Assembly (NCBI GenBank): GCA_001464895.1
Contig: LNEE01000014.1
Location: 1-55,286, forward strand
DNA from: Betaproteobacteria bacterium Ga0077532
GTDB lineage: Bacteria; Pseudomonadota; Gammaproteobacteria; Burkholderiales; Ga0077523
Length of the DNA: 55,286 nucleotides
Reading direction: 5' to 3'
Below, one piece after another: positions 1 through 8,081 of this stretch. Each line of letters opens with the position of its first letter. Positions within the stretch are counted from its first letter, which is position 1. Made by a program: the position numbers and the translations under genes. A model generated the notes under the pieces. It did no database searches and was not told where the DNA came from. It saw nothing but the letters and a program-made list of their open reading frames with translations.

Positions 1-1769
1 GCGATCCCGTCGATCACCGAGATGATGTCCGCGATCTTCTTGCTGCTCTCCGAGATCTCGCCCATCGTGTTCACCACCTGCTGCACCACCGCCCCGCCGC
101 GCACCGCCACGTCCGCCGTCCCCACCACCAACTGGTTCGCCTGGCGCGCGTTCTCCGCGTTCTGCTTCACCGTCGAGGTCAGCTCTTCCATCGAACTCGC
201 CGTCTCTTCCAGGCTCGAGGCCTGTTCTTCCGTGCGGCCCGAAAGGTCCGTGTTGCCCGCCGCGATCTCCTTCGAGGCCGTCGTGATGGATTCCACCGAT
301 TCCTGCACCTGGCCGATCAGTTCGCGCAGCTTCTGGGTCGAACTGTTGGTATCCGTCTGCAGCTGCGCGAACTGGCCTTCGAAATCACCGGTGACCGTCT
401 GCGTGAGGTCCCCCTGGGCGAGGGACTGCGTGACGCGACTCACTTCGTTCAACCCGGTCTCGGACGCCTGGAGCACGCGGTTCAGGCCTTCCACCATCGA
501 ACGCAGGAAGCCTTGCTTGCCTTCGAGGGACATTCGAACGGTGAAGTCACCGGCGGCCGCCGCAGTCACTGCGCTCGCGATCTCCTCCTCGGCCACGACC
601 TCCTGGGTGCGATCCATCCACTCGAGCACGGTACCGATGCGCGCACCGGCCCCGTCGACGATCGGGCTGGCGGCCAGCGCGAAGGTCATGCCGCCGAGCT
701 TGATCTGCGTCTTGTGCGTCCCCTGCAGCGTGGCAAGCATGTTCCGCTGATGCGACGGGTTCTTGTGGAAGATATCGAAGCTCGACCCGAGCATGTCGTT
801 CACCGACGTCAACGCGGGCAGCTCGCGGCGGAGATCGGTCTCGTTCCGGCGCATCATCTCGGTGACGGCGCGGTTCATGAAGAGGATCCTGCCGTCGGGA
901 TCGGCGACCATCACGTTCGTGCTGGTGCCTTCCAGCGCCTGCTTGATCCGCTCGTTCTCGGTCGCCTTGCGGGTCGCTTCCTCGAAGTCGGCATTGACCT
1001 TGGAGTACAGCGCCCGGAAGGCCGTCACCACGTCGCCGAGTTCGTCCGAGCGATCGGAGTCGACCTGCAGGTTGGTGTTGCCGGCGGTGATCTCGCGCAT
1101 CTGCCCCGCCAGCTTCAGCATCGGCGGAACGATGTTCCGATAGAGCATGAATCCGAAGAAGCACGCAGCGACCGCGGCCGCCACTGCGATCGAGACGACC
1201 AGAATACGACGCTGCTCGTAGAGTGCCTCGGCGGCGTCGTAGTCCTGCTTTGCCGTGTCGATCTGGAGATCGATGAGCTGGCTGATCTTGCCGCCGATAG
1301 GATCCACCGCGGCGTACAGCGGGCCGTCGAAGCCGTCCAGGCGCCCCTTCAGGAGACCGCTCTTTCCCTTGAGCTCGGACTCGAACGCCTCGACCGCCTT
1401 GTCGACGTCGGCGAACGTGCGTTGCACCTCATCAGCGATGACCTTTTCCGCGGGAACCATCGTCGTGGACGCGTAGCTCGTCCACTGGGCCTTGATCACG
1501 TCGCGCGCTTCGTGCACGGCCTTCAGCGCCTCTTCGGCTGTCAGCAGCCCGGCGTTGGCCTTGTTGGCAGCGTCGATGATGTTGACCGCATAGGCGTCCG
1601 CGACCTGCTTCAACTGCTTGAGGGGAACGACCCGGTCCTGATAGACCGTATGGAGGCTTGCATTCGTCGCGCCCATCCCCTCGAGACCGAAGAATCCGAT
1701 GACGGACATGGCTCCGATCAGAACCAGCGCCAGCAAGGCAAACCTCGCCCGGATCGACAGATTTCGCAT
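1..1769 (-). CDS. Methyl-accepting chemotaxis protein with PAS domain (C-terminus cut by window edge)
   Basis: Chemoreceptor that signals to the CheA kinase at the inner membrane. The start ATG at 1769 follows a GAAGGGGAAG ribosome site. The protein begins MRNLSIRARFALLALVLIG, a first membrane segment. A periplasmic helical region of about 160 residues follows, then a second membrane segment (LVVSIAVAAAVAACFFGFML), a HAMP linker and a PAS-like domain (about residues 265–350, with NVMVADPDGRILFMNRA). The cytoplasmic coiled-coil signalling part comes last, with repeated ITTASKEIAAGNTDLSGRTEEQ-type heptads. The conserved hairpin tip and the end of the gene lie beyond position 1. It is the last gene seen of the operon and follows cheA on the same strand after 114 bp. 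The ligand is unknown; the internal PAS domain could bind a cofactor or small molecule, but no diagnostic residue was identified. Confidence 0.93.
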   Translation of the reverse strand, partial: MRNLSIRARFALLALVLIGAMSVIGFFGLEGMGATNASLHTVYQDRVVPLKQLKQVADAYAVNIIDAANKANAGLLTAEEALKAVHEARDVIKAQWTSYASTTMVPAEKVIADEVQRTFADVDKAVEAFESELKGKSGLLKGRLDGFDGPLYAAVDPIGGKISQLIDLQIDTAKQDYDAAEALYEQRRILVVSIAVAAAVAACFFGFMLYRNIVPPMLKLAGQMREITAGNTNLQVDSDRSDELGDVVTAFRALYSKVNADFEEATRKATENERIKQALEGTSTNVMVADPDGRILFMNRAVTEMMRRNETDLRRELPALTSVNDMLGSSFDIFHKNPSHQRNMLATLQGTHKTQIKLGGMTFALAASPIVDGAGARIGTVLEWMDRTQEVVAEEEIASAVTAAAAGDFTVRMSLEGKQGFLRSMVEGLNRVLQASETGLNEVSRVTQSLAQGDLTQTVTGDFEGQFAQLQTDTNSSTQKLRELIGQVQESVESITTASKEIAAGNTDLSGRTEEQASSLEETASSMEELTSTVKQNAENARQANQLVVGTADVAVRGGAVVQQVVNTMGEISESSKKIADIISVIDGI

Positions 1770-1883
1770 TCGCTTCCCCTTCTTCGACGATTCAGTTTGG
1801 TGCTGGGCATCCCGCACTGACGCGACTCCGTCGCGTCCCGCCCAACACGATCGTTGCTGCGACTGGCAGGTACCGATCGGCTC

Positions 1884-4121
1884 TCAGGCTGCTTCGATGT
1901 ATTCCCGCCGCGTGGTCGCAGCGCGGACCAGATGGCCTGCGTCCAGGATCATCGCCACGCGGCCATCACCCATGATGGTCGCCGCGGAAATGCCCGGGAC
2001 TTTCCGGTAGTTGCTCTCGATGCTCTTGATCACCACCTGGTGCTGACCGACCAGTTCGTCGACGAACATCGCGACGCGGGACCCCTCAGCCTCGAGGATC
2101 ACCATGATTCCCTGATGGAACGCTTCGACCCTGGGTCGGACGCCCATGGCCTCGTGCAGGCGAATGACCGGGAGATAGTCGCCGCGCACCTTGAGCACGA
2201 CCCCCTGCCCGGAGATGGTCTTGATGTCCGTCGCCGCCGGTTGAAGCGACTCGACGATGAATCCGAGCGGAAGGATGTAAAGCTCCTGCCCGACCGCCAC
2301 CGACATGCCGTCCAGGATGGCGAGGGTGAGAGGCAGGCGGATGGATACGGTGCAGCCCTTGCCGAGCTGACTGGCGATCTCGACACGGCCCCCGAGCGCA
2401 TGAATGTTCCGGCGCACGACGTCCATGCCCACGCCCCGTCCGGACACATCGGTGACCACCTCGGCCGTGGAGAATCCCGGTTCGAAGATGAGCGAGAAGA
2501 CATCGCCGTCGCTCATGTCGTCCGAGACGGACATGCCTCGGCTCTTTGCCTTGGCGAGGATCTTGTCGCGGTTGAGGCCGCGCCCATCGTCCACCACCTG
2601 GATGACGATGTTGCCGCCCTGGTGGTACGCACGCAGCGCGATGGTGCCGACGGCGGGCTTTCCGCTCGCCTCGCGCTCCTCACGGGTCTCGAGGCCATGA
2701 TCGAGGCTGTTGCGCAGCAGGTGCGTCAGCGGATCGGCAATCTTCTCGATCACGCCCTTGTCCAGTTCGGTCTGCTCGCCGACGAGCTTGAGATCCACCT
2801 GCTTGTCGAGTTTGGATGCGAGGTCACGCACGAGACGCGGGAAGCGGCTGAAGACGAACGCGATCGGCATCATGCGGATCGACATCACCGCTTCCTGCAG
2901 ATCGCGCGAGTTGCGTTCGAGCTGTGCGACGCCATTCATGAGCGTCTCGCTCAGCGCGCCTTCGGTCCGCCCGACGGCCTGCGCGAGCATCGACTGCGTG
3001 ATGACGAGTTCGCCGACGAGATTGATCAGCTGATCCACCTTCTCGACGCTCACACGGATCGAGCTGTCGGCCGCAGCACCCGCAGCCGGCGCGGCCACGG
3101 TCTTGTCGTTCTGCCGGCGTCCCGCGCGGGTCCCCGCTTCGGCAGGGCCGTCGGACTCGCGGCGCCCGGGCGACCTCACCAAACTGGCCGGGTCGTTCGA
3201 TGCACTCCCAGAGTCTGCCGAAGGCGTCCCTGGTGCGTCGTCGAAGAACCCGAAGCCGGCTGGCACTTCAGCCGCGGTGGTTGCAGCCGGCTCGAAGAGA
3301 CCATAGCCGGGATCGACCGCCGGTGCGCCGGGGGCCTCATCGAAGAATCCGAATCCGCTTGCCGCCTCGGGAGCGCCCGCGGCGTCATCGAAGAACCCGA
3401 ATCCATCGCCGCCCGATGACTCCGTCGGGAGACCCGGTGCGTCGCCGACGCGTTCGACTGCAATCCGGTCGGCGGGCAATACGTAACCGATCATGTCGCG
3501 CAGTTCAGCGGCTTCGGCCGAGGTGTCGAGCCGAAGCTCCCAGGCGCCGGATCGTCCCGACTCCGGGCGCTGGACCACGAGAAGCGATCCCAGGCTGCCG
3601 AGTTCCTCGAGCACGTTGTCCATGCCGGATTCGCCGGCGGCGCCCTCGAGCTTGATGACGAAGCGGCTTCGTGGCGTGACGACCACAGCCGCCGGTGTCG
3701 CCATCGGCGCGGACGCGCCCTTGGTGCCCTCGTCCATGCACGCGAACTCCGTCAGGCGTGCTCGGACATCCGTCTCGATGCTGTCGTCCGCAGGCGTGCC
3801 GGACTGATGCGCTGCGAGCAGGCGTCCGATGACGTCCTTCGCGTCGAGCAGCGCGTCGATCATGCCCGACGTGATACCAAGCTCGCCCTTGCGCAGGCGG
3901 TCGAGCAGCGTCTCCATCACATGGGTGAAGTCCGCCATGTCGTTGAACCCGAAGGTCCCGGCTCCACCCTTGATCGAATGGGCGGCCCGGAAGATCGCGT
4001 TGAGATCCTCCGGATCGGGGGCCGCCACATCGAGCGCCAGCAGCACCTTCTCGATGGTCGCGAGATGCTCCTGCGTCTCGTCGAAGAACACCTGGGTGAA
4101 CTGCGCCATGTCGAAGCTCAT
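1884..4121 (-). CDS. cheA: Chemotaxis histidine kinase CheA
   Basis: CheA autophosphorylates and passes phosphate to CheY in the receptor array. Domains in order: HPt (residues 1–110) with phospho-acceptor His48 in AAHSIKGGAGTF; a degenerate P2-like stretch (about 150–225); a low-complexity linker (240–345); the P3 dimerisation helices (about 355–420, VDQLINLVGELVITQ); an HATPase domain (about 440–595) with N box HLLRNSLDHGLE, G1 box DDGRG and G2 box GRGVGMDVV; and a CheW-like domain (about 605–740). The linker carries four imperfect 16-residue repeats built on GFGFFD (residues 240–303). Length 745 aa is normal for a full CheA. The ATG at 4121 follows GGGAG. The gene is 37 bp downstream of cheY in the same operon. 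Confidence 0.97.
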   Translation of the reverse strand: MSFDMAQFTQVFFDETQEHLATIEKVLLALDVAAPDPEDLNAIFRAAHSIKGGAGTFGFNDMADFTHVMETLLDRLRKGELGITSGMIDALLDAKDVIGRLLAAHQSGTPADDSIETDVRARLTEFACMDEGTKGASAPMATPAAVVVTPRSRFVIKLEGAAGESGMDNVLEELGSLGSLLVVQRPESGRSGAWELRLDTSAEAAELRDMIGYVLPADRIAVERVGDAPGLPTESSGGDGFGFFDDAAGAPEAASGFGFFDEAPGAPAVDPGYGLFEPAATTAAEVPAGFGFFDDAPGTPSADSGSASNDPASLVRSPGRRESDGPAEAGTRAGRRQNDKTVAAPAAGAAADSSIRVSVEKVDQLINLVGELVITQSMLAQAVGRTEGALSETLMNGVAQLERNSRDLQEAVMSIRMMPIAFVFSRFPRLVRDLASKLDKQVDLKLVGEQTELDKGVIEKIADPLTHLLRNSLDHGLETREEREASGKPAVGTIALRAYHQGGNIVIQVVDDGRGLNRDKILAKAKSRGMSVSDDMSDGDVFSLIFEPGFSTAEVVTDVSGRGVGMDVVRRNIHALGGRVEIASQLGKGCTVSIRLPLTLAILDGMSVAVGQELYILPLGFIVESLQPAATDIKTISGQGVVLKVRGDYLPVIRLHEAMGVRPRVEAFHQGIMVILEAEGSRVAMFVDELVGQHQVVIKSIESNYRKVPGISAATIMGDGRVAMILDAGHLVRAATTRREYIEAA
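3213..3404 (-). repeat. In-frame tandem repeat in cheA linker (GFGFFD units)
   Basis: Four 16-residue units, residues 240–303 of CheA, each start with an aromatic-glycine core: GFGFFDDAAGAP, GFGFFDEAPGAP, GYGLFEPAATTA and GFGFFDDAPGTP. The spacers between them are poor in order-forming residues. The third copy is the most diverged. The units sit between the P2-like region and the dimerisation helices. Their regular spacing suggests repeated docking motifs rather than random linker; that role is inference. Confidence 0.85.
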
Positions 4122-4158
4122 CGCACGCTCCCGTCTGATTTTTCTTGGATGTTCCGGT

Positions 4159-4524
4159 TCAGCCGATGACCTTCTTCACGACCTCGAGCAGCTTGGGCGG
4201 ATCGAAGGGCTTCACGAGCCAGCCGGTGGCGCCCGCCGCCTTGCCCTTGGCCTTCATTTCGTCCGACGACTCGGTGGTGAGGATGAGGATGGGTGCCGTC
4301 TTGTACTCGGCCAGGCCGCGCAGGTTCTTCACGAGCGTGAGACCGTCCATCTTCGGCATGTTCTGGTCGGTCAGGATCAGGTTCACGCGGCGGGACTTGG
4401 CCTTGTCCAGCCCATCCTGTCCGTCCACTGCCTCGACCACTTCGTAGCCCGCGCTCTTCAGCGTGAAGGCCACCATGTTCCGGATGGACGGTGAATCGTC
4501 CACCGCCAGGATCGTCTTCGACAT
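4159..4524 (-). CDS. cheY: Single-domain response regulator CheY
   Basis: A 121-residue receiver domain and nothing else, as expected for the diffusible CheY that binds the flagellar switch. The acidic pair is Asp9/Asp10 (LAVDDSPS), the phospho-acceptor is Asp53 (LILTDQNMPKMDG), the conserved Thr is in LILTTESS (83–84), and Lys105 is in WLVKPFDP. All residues needed for phosphorylation are present. ATG at 4524 follows TTGGAGAA. It lies 23 bp downstream of a receptor-like gene carrying a CheZ-type motif and 37 bp upstream of cheA. A CheA-linked non-motility regulator of the same fold cannot be excluded, but the neighbours favour CheY. Confidence 0.96.
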   Translation of the reverse strand: MSKTILAVDDSPSIRNMVAFTLKSAGYEVVEAVDGQDGLDKAKSRRVNLILTDQNMPKMDGLTLVKNLRGLAEYKTAPILILTTESSDEMKAKGKAAGATGWLVKPFDPPKLLEVVKKVIG

Positions 4525-4547
4525 GTCTCAGTTCTCCAAGAATCGAT

Positions 4548-5747
4548 TCAAAACAGTTCCACATCGCCGACGGCCATGGCCTGCTGGCGTACCGGCGTTC
4601 GATCGATGACTTCGCGCGCGTCTGCGACGAGTCGTTCCAGTTCCTGCACATGCCCCTCGATGCGACCGGCATCCCGCCCGTCCCGCAGACAAGTCGCCAT
4701 CGTCCCAGCGCCTTCCAGCACCGCTTTCAGTGCATTCGCCCGGCGCCTGGCATGCGTCACCAGCTGCCCCGCCAGGTCTTGGAACTGCAAGTTGGTCACC
4801 GCGGCATTGGCGCGCGCTTCCACGGCAAGCGCGATCTTTCCGACCTCGAGTGCAGCTTTCGACATCACGTCGTTGGAGCGCGACAGTTCGACGAGCGCAT
4901 CTTCCACATTGGTTTTCGCCGACAGGGCCGTCACCATGTCCTGCGAGGCCATCGAGTTGATCAGGGTGTCCGCCTCGCGGATGTCGGCTGCGACGGTGTG
5001 CATGCGCGTCCGGATCTGGCTGCTGAAGTTCGTCGTGCGATTCGAGAGGTTTCGTACTTCGTCGGCGACGACCGCGAACCCCCGGCCGGTCTCGCCGGCG
5101 CGGGCAGCCTCGATGGCGGCGTTGAGCGCCAGGAGGTTGGTCTGCTTGGAGATGGCGTCGATCTCGCCGAGGATGCTGCTGACGTGCGTGACCTGTTCCG
5201 AGATGCGCTCCATCTGCTCGACGAGCTGCATCGCGTTCTTGCTGCCCTCGATGATCTTCTCGACGTAGTCCTGCAACGTGCGGGAAGTCCCCGCGACGAA
5301 GGTGACGAAAAGGTCGGAGCCTTCACCGGTGACGATGGTGTCGAAGATGGCCTGCTGCCGGCGCACGTCGGTGGAGATCGCGTTGAAAGCCTCGATCAGC
5401 GTCGGCGCCGCATCGGAGATGAGCCCGTCGATCCGGCGCAGTTCGTCGTCGGCACCGTCGGCGAGGACCATGCCCCCGGCGACGGCATCGAGTGCAAGCA
5501 CAGCCTCGGAAGCGGCCGCCGGCTCCGCGCGCTGCAGGCGCGCAGCGGATTCTCGCCTCGCGATGCCGTGGTAGTGGAACGCGAGCCACGCCAACGGCGC
5601 CGCGGTACCCAACCCGGCGAATACGATGCCGGCGCCGACGCCGAATGCGGACACCGGCCAGGCAAGTGCCAGGAAGGCGAGCGCGACGAACGCGACGATC
5701 CAGGGGGTGCTGGTCGCGAGCGGCTGGTCCTTGGGTTGTGCGGTCAT
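4548..5747 (-). CDS. Receptor-like signalling protein with C-terminal CheZ-type DxxxQ motif
   Basis: 399 residues. Two adjacent membrane segments lie at residues 15–56 with almost no periplasmic loop, so it does not look like a receptor for external ligands. No HAMP domain is evident. A chemoreceptor signalling hairpin follows, with its conserved tip at about 193–237 ([20 protein letters not shown], then [13 protein letters not shown]). Beyond the hairpin, residues 320–330 read [11 protein letters not shown], which matches the CheZ phosphatase core FQDLTGQ; Asp324 and Gln328 correspond to the catalytic Asp and Gln of CheZ. The protein ends GDVELF, an acidic/hydrophobic tail ending in Phe, like the CheY-binding tail of CheZ. 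First gene of the operon, immediately before cheY. A receptor-phosphatase hybrid is inference from these motifs; the hairpin assignment is secure. Confidence 0.88.
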   Translation of the reverse strand: MTAQPKDQPLATSTPWIVAFVALAFLALAWPVSAFGVGAGIVFAGLGTAAPLAWLAFHYHGIARRESAARLQRAEPAAASEAVLALDAVAGGMVLADGADDELRRIDGLISDAAPTLIEAFNAISTDVRRQQAIFDTIVTGEGSDLFVTFVAGTSRTLQDYVEKIIEGSKNAMQLVEQMERISEQVTHVSSILGEIDAISKQTNLLALNAAIEAARAGETGRGFAVVADEVRNLSNRTTNFSSQIRTRMHTVAADIREADTLINSMASQDMVTALSAKTNVEDALVELSRSNDVMSKAALEVGKIALAVEARANAAVTNLQFQDLAGQLVTHARRRANALKAVLEGAGTMATCLRDGRDAGRIEGHVQELERLVADAREVIDRTPVRQQAMAVGDVELF

Positions 5748-5820
5748 GGTTCCTCGTGAGTCATTGGAACGAAGGACCGTGCCCGCCCGAAGGTCGCACT
5801 GCCACTACGTTCAGGGGGTC

Positions 5821-5847
5821 TTAACGGAACCACCCTCCTGAACTTTA
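5821..5847 (-). promoter_or_regulatory. Sigma-28 (FliA) promoter for the chemotaxis operon
   Basis: Read on the minus strand: TAAAGTTC, an 11-bp spacer, then TCCGTTAA. The flagellar sigma-28 consensus is TAAAGTTT-N11-GCCGATAA, so 13 of 16 positions match with exact spacing. It lies 74 bp upstream of the ATG at 5747 and faces the four chemotaxis genes. This implies late-class flagellar control of the operon. Confidence 0.8.
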
Positions 5848-5875
5848 TGGAGCTTCTTCCCACAGCCGACCGCTG

Positions 5876-8044
5876 TCAGCAGCGACGAACCTCCCCGACA
5901 CCGGGCACATCGCGCAGGACGGTCATGACCCGCGCGAGCTGTTCGCCACCCGCGACGTCGACTGTTATCCGGAGTCGCTGTCGCAAACCATGGGTCACTG
6001 TCCGGGCAGCCCGCACGGCCACCTTCTCGCGAGAGAGGATGTCGGCGGCGTCGCGAAGGAGGGTGTCCTCGGTGCCGCCCTGGAGTTCGATGTCCACCGT
6101 GAAGCGGGCATCCGGGCGATCCGCCCCCCATTGGACGTCGACCTGTCGATCCACCGGGAGCTGGCGGACATTCGGGCAGGTGGCCCGATGGATGGAGACT
6201 CCGCGGCCACGTGTCACGAATCCGATGATCGGATCAGGAGGCGCCGGCTTGCAGCATCGCGACAGCTGGGTCAGCAGTCGGTCGACCCCGACCACGAGCA
6301 CGCCGCCGGTGCGTCCCGTGGCGGGCGGCGCGTCGGCATCCCGCACGGGATCCCGGCGCACCGGATCGGGTGCGGGCGCGCCGCGAAGCGCGGTATGGAG
6401 CGTCCGCGTCCCGACATCGCCGCGCCCGACCGCAGCCAGCATGTCGTCCACCTTGCCGTGGCCGAGCGCCCCCGCGAGCGCTTCCAGCGGTGGCAGCGCC
6501 ACCCCGAGCCGCTGCGCCTCCTTTTCGAGCACCGTGCGGCCCTGGGCTGTCGCCTGTTCGAGATTCTGGCTGTTGAACCACTGGCGGACCTTCGCGCGCG
6601 CTCGCTGGCTCCGAAGGTAGCCCAGCGCGCTGTTCAGCCAGTCACGGCTCGGGCCGCCCTCCTTCGCCGCAATGATCTCGACCCGCTGCCCGGTCGCGAG
6701 CGGCTGGTTCAGCGGGACGATGGCGCCGTTCACCTTCGCGCCGCGACAGCGATGGCCGAGGTCGGAATGGACGTGATACGCGAAGTCGACGGGCGTGGCC
6801 CCGCGCGGCATGTCGATCACCCGACCCTGCGGCGTGAGCACGTAAACGGTGTCCTGGAACAGCTCGGTGCGGAACGACTCGGCAAGCTCGCCGGAATCGG
6901 CATCGCCCAACCGCCAGTCGAGGACCTGCCGCAACCAGGCGATGCGCTCCTCGAATCCGAGATCCCGGCGCCCACCCTCCTTGTAGCGCCAGTGCGCCGC
7001 GATGCCCAGCTCGTTCGCCTGGTGCATCTCGTGGGTGCGGATCTGCACTTCCAGCACCTTGTCGCCGGGGCCGATCACCGCCGTGTGCAGCGAGCGGTAG
7101 CTGTTGGCCTTCGGCTTCGCGATGTAGTCGTCGAACTCCCGCGGGAATGGCGTCCAAAGGTTGTGCACGATCCCGAGCGCGGCGTAACAGTCCTTCACGT
7201 CGTCGACCAGCACGCGCACCGCGCGCACGTCGAAGACGTCGGCGAGCCCGAGATCCTTGCGCTGCATCTTCTTCCAGATGCTGTAGATGTGCTTAGGGCG
7301 GCCCGTGACCTCGCCCTTCAATCCGGCGGCCGCCAGTTCGTCGCGCAGACGCGTCGTGACCGCGGCGATGAAGGTCTCGCGGTCGGCGCGCTTCTCGTCG
7401 AGGTCGCGGGCGATCTGCCGGTAGGTCTCGGGATCGCGGCAGCGGAACGCGAGGTCCTCCAACTCCCACTTCACCTGCCAGACGCCCAGACGGTTGGCCA
7501 GCGGCGCGAGGAGTTCGAAGGTCTCGTGGGCGGCGCTTTCGCGTTCGGCGTCGCTTCCCGCTCGAACGATCCAGCGCATCCAGCCAAGGTGTTCCGCAAG
7601 GCGGAGCAGCACGACCCGTGCATCCTGGGCCATCGCGAGCAGCATCTTCCGCAACTGCTCGAGCTGGTGGGCGTGATCGGGCGCGCGTCGCGCGTTCGCG
7701 GCCTCCGGCAGGAGGGCCTGTGTCTCGCGCATGCGGCGGGCGCCGTCCATGAGCGCGGCGACGCCTTGCCCCCAACGTTCGGAGACCAGATCGCGTTCGC
7801 CGAGGTCGACGTCCCCGCCGAGCAGCAGCGCCGCCACGATTGCCTCCGCATCCAGTCGAAGCTCGGCGAGAATGCCCGCTGCATCGAGCGCGATGCGGGA
7901 GCGGTGTTCCGCGGCGCCGGCCACGACGGCAAGGGCATCGGACAGGCGAGCCTCGTCCGCGACATCGATCCGGGCGCCGGCAGTGCGCCAGGCGGAGAGG
8001 GCGCCAGCGGCATCGGTTGCCGCGGGCTGTGACTGCACGATCAT
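5876..8044 (-). CDS. relA: (p)ppGpp synthetase RelA
   Basis: Ribosome-associated GTP/GDP pyrophosphokinase of the stringent response, 722 aa. The N-terminal region has the HD-domain fold but lacks the HD metal motif (AALLLGGDVD), so hydrolase activity is unlikely. The synthetase domain (about 230–350) contains GRPKHIYSIWKKM, PREFDDYIAKPK and YRSLHTAV. The EFDD (ExDD) motif at 303–306 marks a monofunctional RelA rather than a bifunctional SpoT, which has RxKD. A TGS domain follows (VYVLTPQGRVIDMPRGATPV), then a zinc-finger/helical region with CCKP, and a C-terminal ACT domain. ATG at 8044 (MIVQSQP) follows AGGGAG; longer frames would run into comEC. It starts 37 bp after the comEC stop. Confidence 0.95.
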   Translation of the reverse strand: MIVQSQPAATDAAGALSAWRTAGARIDVADEARLSDALAVVAGAAEHRSRIALDAAGILAELRLDAEAIVAALLLGGDVDLGERDLVSERWGQGVAALMDGARRMRETQALLPEAANARRAPDHAHQLEQLRKMLLAMAQDARVVLLRLAEHLGWMRWIVRAGSDAERESAAHETFELLAPLANRLGVWQVKWELEDLAFRCRDPETYRQIARDLDEKRADRETFIAAVTTRLRDELAAAGLKGEVTGRPKHIYSIWKKMQRKDLGLADVFDVRAVRVLVDDVKDCYAALGIVHNLWTPFPREFDDYIAKPKANSYRSLHTAVIGPGDKVLEVQIRTHEMHQANELGIAAHWRYKEGGRRDLGFEERIAWLRQVLDWRLGDADSGELAESFRTELFQDTVYVLTPQGRVIDMPRGATPVDFAYHVHSDLGHRCRGAKVNGAIVPLNQPLATGQRVEIIAAKEGGPSRDWLNSALGYLRSQRARAKVRQWFNSQNLEQATAQGRTVLEKEAQRLGVALPPLEALAGALGHGKVDDMLAAVGRGDVGTRTLHTALRGAPAPDPVRRDPVRDADAPPATGRTGGVLVVGVDRLLTQLSRCCKPAPPDPIIGFVTRGRGVSIHRATCPNVRQLPVDRQVDVQWGADRPDARFTVDIELQGGTEDTLLRDAADILSREKVAVRAARTVTHGLRQRLRITVDVAGGEQLARVMTVLRDVPGVGEVRRC

Positions 8045-8081
8045 GAGACTCCCTGTCGTTCGCCCCGAATCCGGAAGGGCT

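Noticed and set aside
1854..3419. Long open frame on the plus strand opposite cheA
   Set aside because: Composition is His/Arg/Asp-rich without domains, and the opposite strand encodes an unmistakable CheA. It is an antisense shadow common in GC-rich DNA.
5990..8032. 680-codon open frame on the plus strand opposite relA
   Set aside because: No recognisable domain and low-complexity composition; relA on the minus strand explains the region fully.
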